Shown: positions 57,081 through 64,000 of the stretch, piece after piece
Layout of the letters: the number at the start of each line of letters is the position of its first letter
Numbering within the stretch: position 1 is the first letter of the stretch
Origin: Polynucleobacter sp. MG-27-Goln-C1
Lineage (GTDB): Bacteria > Pseudomonadota > Gammaproteobacteria > Burkholderiales > Burkholderiaceae
Assembly: GCF_018881905.1 (NCBI RefSeq)
Contig: NZ_JACVPM010000001.1
Location: forward strand, 310,001 to 374,000
DNA length: 64,000 nt
Reading direction: 5' to 3'
Made by a program: the position numbers and the translations under genes
Notes under the pieces: model-generated
Seen by the model: only the letters and a program-made list of their open reading frames with translations
Told to the model about the DNA's origin: nothing
The model's database searches: none

Positions 57081-58244
57081 ATGAATCGTTGGTTACTTCC
57101 TGAAGATATTGCTGATGTTTTACCAGCTGAGGCTCGTAAGGTAGAGTCTCTGCGTCGTGCTATTCTGGATTTGTATGAGTCCTATGGCTATGAGCTGGTT
57201 GCTCCTCCGATTTTGGAGTTCTTAGATTCCTTGCTAACTGGCACTGGTTCAGATCTCAATTTGCAAACATTCAAATTGGTTGATCAATTATCTGGTCGTA
57301 CATTAGGTCTGCGTGCAGACATGACTCCACAAGTGGCTCGCATTGATGCCCATTTACTCAATCGCAAGGGTGTAACTCGTCTTTGCTACGCAGGTTCTAT
57401 TGCACACGCCCGTACCCCTGTAGGTAGTTCCGCTCGTGAAGAATTACAACTCGGCGCTGAAATTTATGGCTGCGCAAGTTGGGAAGCGGATTTTGAAGCG
57501 GTCTCCTTACTATTGCAGACTTTAAGTGTCGCTGGTTTAAACAAGGTTTACCTAGATCTCTCTCATGCTGGTGTGCTTGCAGGAATCTTGGATGGGCAAA
57601 GTCTTGAGAAGGGTGATATCGAAGCGCTCTATAGCTTGCTGCAAAGCAAGGATCGACCACGCTTGGCTATTTGGGCTAAATGCCTTCCGACTAAATCTGC
57701 CGAAGCTTTAATGGCACTCACAGAATTAAATGGACCCTGCGCACAAGTGTTGGCTAACGCTAAAAAGTCTTTGCCAAAACACAAGTTGATTGATGAAGCC
57801 TTAGCTCAATTGGAAAAGCTTGCTGCTGCAATTGCTGCCTTGCCTAATCAGGTTGAACTCAGTATCGATTTAGCTGATTTGCGTGGATATCAATATCACA
57901 GCGGTGTGATGTTTGCAGCTTATGTGGATAAGTTTCCTCAGCCTATAGCCCGTGGTGGTAGATACGATCATGTTGGTCAAGCATTTGGACGTCCTCGTCC
58001 TGCCACTGGCTTTTCAATGGATTTATTGACTCTCGCCAATCTTGCACCTATAGCCCAAAGAAAGCCCGCCATCGTTGCGCCTTGGATCGTGGACGCCACT
58101 CTAGCTAACAAGATTGCTGAATTGCGTAATGCTGGTGAGGTAGTCATACAAGCGATGGATGGCGACGCTGTAGAAACCGCTGAATATATTTGTGATCGTG
58201 AGCTAGTAAAGCAGGGCAGCTCATGGGAACTGAAAAAGAAATAA
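57081..58244 (+). CDS. hisZ: ATP phosphoribosyltransferase regulatory subunit HisZ
   Basis: HisRS-like paralogue (387 residues) that activates the short-form HisG in histidine synthesis. It keeps the class II core (YESYGYELVAPPILEFLDSLL; RADMTPQVARIDAH; GGRYDHVGQAFGRPRPATGF) but lacks the anticodon-binding domain of hisS, so it does not charge tRNA. Located between hflC and purA, the standard betaproteobacterial position. hisG should be elsewhere. Confidence 0.95.
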   Translation: MNRWLLPEDIADVLPAEARKVESLRRAILDLYESYGYELVAPPILEFLDSLLTGTGSDLNLQTFKLVDQLSGRTLGLRADMTPQVARIDAHLLNRKGVTRLCYAGSIAHARTPVGSSAREELQLGAEIYGCASWEADFEAVSLLLQTLSVAGLNKVYLDLSHAGVLAGILDGQSLEKGDIEALYSLLQSKDRPRLAIWAKCLPTKSAEALMALTELNGPCAQVLANAKKSLPKHKLIDEALAQLEKLAAAIAALPNQVELSIDLADLRGYQYHSGVMFAAYVDKFPQPIARGGRYDHVGQAFGRPRPATGFSMDLLTLANLAPIAQRKPAIVAPWIVDATLANKIAELRNAGEVVIQAMDGDAVETAEYICDRELVKQGSSWELKKK

Positions 58245-58268
58245 CTCGCTTTATTAATAACGTACTAA

Positions 58269-59636
<1,368 letters not shown>

Positions 59637-59697
59637 TAAGATTTCTTTTATTAACTTTTTATATATTTAATTTACCTATTTGTTTCGGAGTTTTTAG

Positions 59698-61911
59698 ATG
59701 ACTGCACGTACTCAATGCAATAGCCTGCAAGTGGCTACACCGTTGTATCGCTTTATTGAAGATAAAGTTTTGCCTGGTACAGGGATTAAAAGCGCTGACT
59801 TTTGGAAAGGTTTTGACGAAATCGTTAAAGACCTAGGCCCAAAGAATGAAGCTTTGTTGGCTAAGCGCGATCGCTTGCAATTGGATTTGGATAAGTGGCA
59901 CCAAGCCAATCCTGGTCCAATCAAAGATATGCCTGCTTATCGCAAGCATCTGAAAGAGATTGGCTACTTAGATGAAGTGCCAGGAAAAGTTCTAGGCACC
60001 ACTAAGAACGTTGACGATGAATTGGCTCTTCAAGCTGGTCCTCAATTGGTGGTTCCAGTTCTCAATGCGCGATATGCATTGAATGCTGCTAATGCACGTT
60101 GGGGTTCTTTGTATGATGCTCTCTACGGTACTGACGTTATCTCTGAAGATGATGGCGCAACTAAAGCTGGTGCTTACAACCCGATTCGTGGCGCTAAGGT
60201 TGTAGCCTTTGCTCGCAAATTTTTAGATCAATCTGCACCGCTGGCCAAAGGTTCGCATGCAGATGCTACCGCGTACACAGTGGATGGCAATAAGTTAGTT
60301 GTGAGTCTGAAGGATGGTAGCAAAACCGGCCTTGCTGATGAGAAGCAGTTTGTGGGTTATCAAGGCGATGCTTCTGCACCTTCTTCAGTTCTCTTGCGCA
60401 ATAACGGTGTGCATATTGATATCGAAATCAATAAGAGCAAAACCATTGGTGCTAGCGATGCTGCTGGTGTAAACGATGTTGTACTCGAGGCAGCGCTTTC
60501 TACCATTTTGGATTTGGAAGATTCAATTGCTGCAGTTGATGGCGATGACAAAGTCCTTGCTTATGAAAACTGGTTGGGCATTCTCAAGGGCACATTAGTT
60601 GAAGAAGTTAGCAAGGGTGGCAAAACCTTTACTCGCACATTAAACCCAGACCGTAAATACACTGCCGGCATTGGCGCTGTTGATGCTAAAGACGGCGTTG
60701 TGACTTTACATGGTCGCTCTTTGTTATTCCTCCGTAACGTTGGTCACTTGATGACTAACCCAGCAATCATCACTGGCGACGGTAAAGAAATTTATGAAGG
60801 TATCTTGGATGCAGTAGTTACTGTATTGATCGCTTTGCATGACATTAACCGTCCTGCAACTCAGGCAATCGGTAATACCCGTAAAGGCTCTGTCTATATC
60901 GTTAAGCCAAAAATGCATAGCCCTGAAGAAGTTGCCTTTGCTGCTGAACTCTTTGGCCGTGTTGAGAAATTGCTAGGCTTGCCAGCAGATACTGTAAAGC
61001 TAGGCATCATGGATGAAGAGCGTCGTATGAGCGCCAACATTAAGGCGGCGATTGCTGCAGCAGGTGCGCGCGTTGCCTTTATTAATACTGGCTTCCTCGA
61101 CCGCACTGGCGATGAAATGCATACAGCTATGCATGCAGGCCCAATGATGCGCAAAGGCGACATGAAGACCAGTAAGTGGTTATCTGCTTACGAGCGTCGT
61201 AACGTTCTGGCTGGTTTGGATTGTGGCTTGCGTGGCCGCGCTCAAATCGGTAAAGGTATGTGGGCAATGCCAGATTTGATGAAGGCCATGGTTGAGCAGA
61301 AGATTGTTCACCCTAAGGCAGGCGCAAATACTGCTTGGGTGCCATCACCAACAGCGGCAACATTGCATGCCTTGCACTACCATCAAGTTAACGTAGCGCA
61401 ATTGCAAAAAGAGATGGAGCAGTTAGATACTGCTGCTGAAGCTGAAGCCCTGATTGATGATTTGTTGACCATTCCAGTGGTGGAAAAAGCCAACTGGTCT
61501 AAGGAAGAAATTCAGCAAGAATTGGACAACAATTGCCAAGGCATCTTGGGTTATGTAGTACGTTGGATTGATCAAGGTGTTGGTTGTTCTAAGGTGCCTG
61601 ATATTCATAACGTAGGCTTGATGGAAGACCGCGCTACTTTGCGTATTTCAAGTCAGCACATTGCTAACTGGTTATTACACGGTATCGTGACTGAAGCTCA
61701 AGTGAATGAGACATTGCAGCGTATGGCCAAAGTAGTTGATGGTCAAAATGCTGGCGATGCTTTGTACAAGCCAATGATGCCGAATTACAAAGACTCTTAT
61801 GCCTATAAAGCAGCTAGCGATCTGATCTTCAAAGGTCTAGAGCAACCGAATGGTTATACCGAGCCTTTGCTTCATGCATGGCGCTTGGAAGTGAAGAAAG
61901 CTCACGCTTAA
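59698..61911 (+). CDS. glcB: Malate synthase G
   Basis: Glyoxylate plus acetyl-CoA to malate; 737 residues, the length of the monomeric G isoform. Recognisable blocks: [36 protein letters not shown] (metal and substrate loop), GILDEERR-like [17 protein letters not shown], and [16 protein letters not shown]. No isocitrate lyase gene is in the window, so glyoxylate may come from glycolate oxidation, which is relevant for a freshwater bacterium feeding on algal exudates (inference). Good leader with TTTCGGAG before ATG. Confidence 0.97.
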   Translation: MTARTQCNSLQVATPLYRFIEDKVLPGTGIKSADFWKGFDEIVKDLGPKNEALLAKRDRLQLDLDKWHQANPGPIKDMPAYRKHLKEIGYLDEVPGKVLGTTKNVDDELALQAGPQLVVPVLNARYALNAANARWGSLYDALYGTDVISEDDGATKAGAYNPIRGAKVVAFARKFLDQSAPLAKGSHADATAYTVDGNKLVVSLKDGSKTGLADEKQFVGYQGDASAPSSVLLRNNGVHIDIEINKSKTIGASDAAGVNDVVLEAALSTILDLEDSIAAVDGDDKVLAYENWLGILKGTLVEEVSKGGKTFTRTLNPDRKYTAGIGAVDAKDGVVTLHGRSLLFLRNVGHLMTNPAIITGDGKEIYEGILDAVVTVLIALHDINRPATQAIGNTRKGSVYIVKPKMHSPEEVAFAAELFGRVEKLLGLPADTVKLGIMDEERRMSANIKAAIAAAGARVAFINTGFLDRTGDEMHTAMHAGPMMRKGDMKTSKWLSAYERRNVLAGLDCGLRGRAQIGKGMWAMPDLMKAMVEQKIVHPKAGANTAWVPSPTAATLHALHYHQVNVAQLQKEMEQLDTAAEAEALIDDLLTIPVVEKANWSKEEIQQELDNNCQGILGYVVRWIDQGVGCSKVPDIHNVGLMEDRATLRISSQHIANWLLHGIVTEAQVNETLQRMAKVVDGQNAGDALYKPMMPNYKDSYAYKAASDLIFKGLEQPNGYTEPLLHAWRLEVKKAHA

Positions 61912-61937
61912 GCCCTCAGTTCTTTGCTCTCAAGATC

Positions 61938-61970
61938 AAATGGATTTGTCGCGAGGCAAGTCCATTTTTC
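61938..61970 (+). terminator. Intrinsic terminator after glcB
   Basis: AAATGGATTTG and CAAGTCCATTT form an 11-pair stem (one G-T) with an 8-base loop, followed by TTTCTTT. It lies 27 bases after the glcB stop. Confidence 0.85.
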
Positions 61971-62006
61971 TTTGGTCTGCAACTTACTTAAGCTCTCAGC
62001 CATCCC

Positions 62007-62510
62007 ATGTTTAGCTTTTTAAACCCCTTTGCCAGACTGACAACTGCTCGTGGGCAGGCGTTGGGTTTTCAACTCAATGACGGGGGTAGGGAGGCGGCAG
62101 GTTTTAAGGGTGGGGCTGGTGACTGCGTGGTTCGTGCTATCGCGATTGCAACTGAGTTGCCCTACATGCAGGTCTATGAAGATCTACGTGCCGCCAATGC
62201 AGTCTATGCGGAGCAAAGAAAGGATAAGTTGGCCAGAAGGCTCAATGCTAAGGGTGCCTCACCTCGAAATGGCAATCACCGCAACGTCTTTCATGACTAC
62301 ATTCTGGGTCACGGTTTTGATTGGGTTCCCACCATGAAGGTTGGGGCAGGCTGCCAGGTACATATGCTGGCCAATGAGCTGCCCTCAGGCAGGCTAATAG
62401 TGAAGGTTTCCAAGCACTTAAGTGCGGTAATTAATGGAGTGATTGAAGATACACATAACCCTTCTCGGGGCGGCTCACGCTGTGTCTATGGGTATTACAT
62501 CAAACGCTAG
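62007..62510 (+). CDS. Predicted papain-like cysteine peptidase-fold protein, function unknown
   Basis: 167 residues, no signal peptide. The layout fits a small papain-like fold known from phage and bacterial hypothetical proteins: Cys40 in GAGDCVVRAIAIAT at the head of a helix, His137 in VKVSKHLSAVI, and Asp148 in GVIEDTHNP, the order Cys-His-Asp/Asn on strand elements. The conserved middle DWVPTMKVGAGCQVH also belongs to that family as I recall it. Substrate unknown; it could be a peptidase, a transglutaminase-like enzyme or inactive. It stands alone between two terminators. Confidence 0.7.
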   Translation: MFSFLNPFARLTTARGQALGFQLNDGGREAAGFKGGAGDCVVRAIAIATELPYMQVYEDLRAANAVYAEQRKDKLARRLNAKGASPRNGNHRNVFHDYILGHGFDWVPTMKVGAGCQVHMLANELPSGRLIVKVSKHLSAVINGVIEDTHNPSRGGSRCVYGYYIKR

Positions 62511-62525
62511 AGCCTATAAAAGAAA

Positions 62526-62549
62526 AAGCCTCCAAATGACCGGAGGCTT
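62526..62549 (+). terminator. Hairpin terminator after the papain-like gene
   Basis: AAGCCTCC and GGAGGCTT form an 8-pair stem with an 8-base loop, 15 bases past the stop. The following TATTTCAT is only moderately T-rich. On the minus strand, a run of T follows, so it may also serve the convergent small gene. Confidence 0.75.
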
Positions 62550-62602
62550 ATTTCATAAAACTGACCAAAAATGGCCTAAAACAGGGGTAAATCAGCTATA
62601 AA

Positions 62603-62758
62603 TTACCAATTTCCGCTAGTTTTACGTGATTTCTGTTCCATTACTTTAGCTTCGCTAAATGCAGCTGCCAACAAAGCAAAGAAGTCTTTAATTGCAAATA
62701 AAGGCTTAAAGCTAAAAGCGGGTGCCTGGTGAAACTGTACTGAGTTTGAATGTGCCAT
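62603..62758 (-). CDS. Small protein of 51 residues, function unknown
   Basis: ATG 62758 is preceded by AAGGAG six bases upstream, a strong initiation site; an upstream in-frame start at 62797 is less likely. The product begins MAHSNSVQFHQAPAF and contains an amphipathic or hydrophobic helix (FFALLAAAFSEAKVMEQ). I do not recognise a family. The clear RBS and helix suggest a real small protein. Confidence 0.6.
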   Translation of the reverse strand: MAHSNSVQFHQAPAFSFKPLFAIKDFFALLAAAFSEAKVMEQKSRKTSGNW

Positions 62759-62831
62759 GGTGAGCTCCTTAAGGGTTAACCCTAATGATACACCCAATCA
62801 TCCCAAATTGCAGCAATTCGATTGGATTTGC

Positions 62832-63326
62832 CTAGTAGACGCTGGTATTACGATATTTCTGGTCCCAAGCGTTTTTATAAGCCGTGGTCATGCCGATCAT
62901 GATGGAAGTGGTCCATGCCAATGAAAAGAGGCCGCTAAAAGAGATGAAAAATGCAAAGGTTTTCCAGCCATCAACCAATGTGTCAGACTCAAAACCTACG
63001 GTTGTGTAGCAGCTGCCTGCAAAGAGAACTGCAGCAAGAGGAGTTTTCATGATTTCAAGGCCAATAATGAAGACCGCCCAAAGGAGAATCTCTAATAAGT
63101 GAATCAAGGCAAGAAATACAAAGGTTGCATAAAAATGAAAGAAAACCCGGTTGTATTGAGTTAGCTTGATATTGCTCCGGGTCAAACGCTCGAAGCGCAT
63201 GTACAGGTGGTTGATGGCGCTGCCATGAAACATCAGAATGACAATCAAACAGGCAATTCCCCAGGCGGTATCCCGCGCCAGTAGTACAAAAGGGAAATCG
63301 GCGAATGAAGTGAGTATGTTATTCAT
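62832..63326 (-). CDS. K+-channel-like membrane protein with altered filter
   Basis: 164 residues with an N-terminal TM (about 20-35), a second TM (65-90), a pore-loop-like stretch and a final TM (about 122-145), as in two-TM ion-channel domains. The pore-like segment FAGSCYTTVGFESDTL holds TTVGF but Glu where K+ channels have the second Gly of TVGYG. It lacks a cytosolic gating domain. It may be a non-selective channel or a channel-derived protein. Transcribed leftward, divergent from the MFS gene. Confidence 0.72.
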   Translation of the reverse strand: MNNILTSFADFPFVLLARDTAWGIACLIVILMFHGSAINHLYMRFERLTRSNIKLTQYNRVFFHFYATFVFLALIHLLEILLWAVFIIGLEIMKTPLAAVLFAGSCYTTVGFESDTLVDGWKTFAFFISFSGLFSLAWTTSIMIGMTTAYKNAWDQKYRNTSVY

Positions 63327-63408
63327 GGAGTCTGTATTGGGTGGGTTCAGGCATTGATTTCTTTGTGGGTTGATAATGTCATATCTCTAATATCAAGTAA
63401 AGAAGCCA

Positions 63409-64000
63409 TTGACCGAGCAGCGCATGCCAGGAGGAAAGCAGAAAGAGCGCTTTTTCTTATTCTCTTTGGCGGGTATTCAATTTACCCACATTCTGGATTT
63501 CATGATCATGATGCCTTTGGGCCCCGAATTTATTCGAGAGCTCAATATCAATACGCATCAGTTTGGTCTATTACTCTCTTCCTATACTTTTGCTGCTGCC
63601 ATTGCCGGTGTCTTCGCTACGTATTTCGTAGACCGCTTTGAGAGAAGGGTGCTTCTTCTCAGTCTTTATGCCTGCTTCATTATTGCCACATTAGTTTGTG
63701 GTTTGGCCCCTGATTACCATTCATTATTTATTGCTCGCGCATTTGCGGGTGCGTTTGGTGGCATCTTGGGTTCACTGGTTCAAACCATCATTGCAGATTC
63801 AATTCCGTTCGAACGCAGAGGCAAGGCTTTGGGTACGGTGATGTCGGCATTCTCTGTATCGACAGTAGCCGGAGTTCCCTTAAGTTTATTTTTAGCCAAT
63901 AACATTCCATCCTTAGGATGGCGTGCGCCATTTATCTTTATCGCGCTGGTCTCGAGCCTCATCTTGTATTTAGGCTATCGCAATATTCCTAAGATCTCTG
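63409..64000 (+). CDS. MFS transporter (3' part outside the window)
   Basis: The frame is open to the right edge, about 190 residues visible. It shows TM1 (FLFSLAGIQFTHILDFMIMMPLG), TM2, the TM2-3 loop YFVDRFERRVLLL typical of MFS antiporters, and TM4-6 (FAGAFGGILGSLVQTIIAD; RRGKALGTVMSAFSVSTVAG). It resembles drug/metabolite efflux members of the DHA1 type, but the substrate cannot be assigned. Start is TTG 63409 or ATG 63424 (in frame, five codons apart). Confidence 0.85.
   Translation, partial: MTEQRMPGGKQKERFFLFSLAGIQFTHILDFMIMMPLGPEFIRELNINTHQFGLLLSSYTFAAAIAGVFATYFVDRFERRVLLLSLYACFIIATLVCGLAPDYHSLFIARAFAGAFGGILGSLVQTIIADSIPFERRGKALGTVMSAFSVSTVAGVPLSLFLANNIPSLGWRAPFIFIALVSSLILYLGYRNIPKIS

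Overview
The window reads as a chromosomal segment of a moderately AT-leaning betaproteobacterium of the order Burkholderiales. Protein style and gene order (ndk-rlmN-ispG-hisS-yfgM-bamB-der-hfq-hflX-hflK-hflC-hisZ-purA; surE-pcm-nlpD; dnaX-ybaB-recR) suggest the freshwater genus Polynucleobacter. This is inferred from recognised proteins and synteny, without a database search. No rRNA, tRNA, IS element, prophage or CRISPR array was seen. The only RNA gene recognised is the small SRP RNA (ffs).

Layout. 1-1311: 5' part of rho and trxA, both leftward. 1431-7933: an AddB/AddA-like double-strand-break helicase-nuclease pair. 7942-8542: a BrnT/BrnA toxin-antitoxin module. 8737-10714: a TPR/glycine-rich membrane protein, a DUF1993 protein and a lipoprotein. 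10812-23667: a 15-gene, tightly overlapping operon for an aryl-polyene-type (APE) pigment. It holds two ACPs, two ketosynthases, a chain-length factor, a ketoreductase, a dehydratase, an AMP-ligase fused to a second dehydratase, acyl- and glycosyltransferases, and a LolA/MMPL/lipoprotein export set. 23722-29260: an accessory stretch with a lipoprotein, galE, SOS-controlled umuDC followed by an unlisted 43-residue membrane peptide, an exonuclease, a higBA module with a decayed third gene, and a second tiny membrane ORF.

29288-44330: ffs, dnaX-ybaB-recR, an OprB-like porin, a TolC/HlyD/HME-RND efflux operon, surE-pcm-nlpD, a PolB-type exonuclease and rlmD. 44407-61911: a leftward Bax-inhibitor-1 family protein, then the conserved housekeeping run from ndk to purA and malate synthase G. 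62007-64000: a predicted papain-like protein, a small unknown protein, a K+-channel-like membrane protein and a truncated MFS transporter.

How the parts fit. The pigment operon contains the reductive cycle (condense, reduce, dehydrate, with no enoyl reductase) needed to build a conjugated polyene on ACP, plus enzymes that could attach it to a membrane anchor and export it. It lacks a recognisable gene for the aromatic starter, a thioesterase and a phosphopantetheinyl transferase, so those functions must come from elsewhere in the genome or be dispensed with. Such pigments are known to protect against oxidative damage. AddAB-like repair and an SOS-boxed UmuDC polymerase add DNA-damage tolerance. 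The most promising unexplored items are the SOS-linked micro-ORF behind umuC, the atypical APE operon, the papain-like protein and the K+-channel-like protein with an altered filter.
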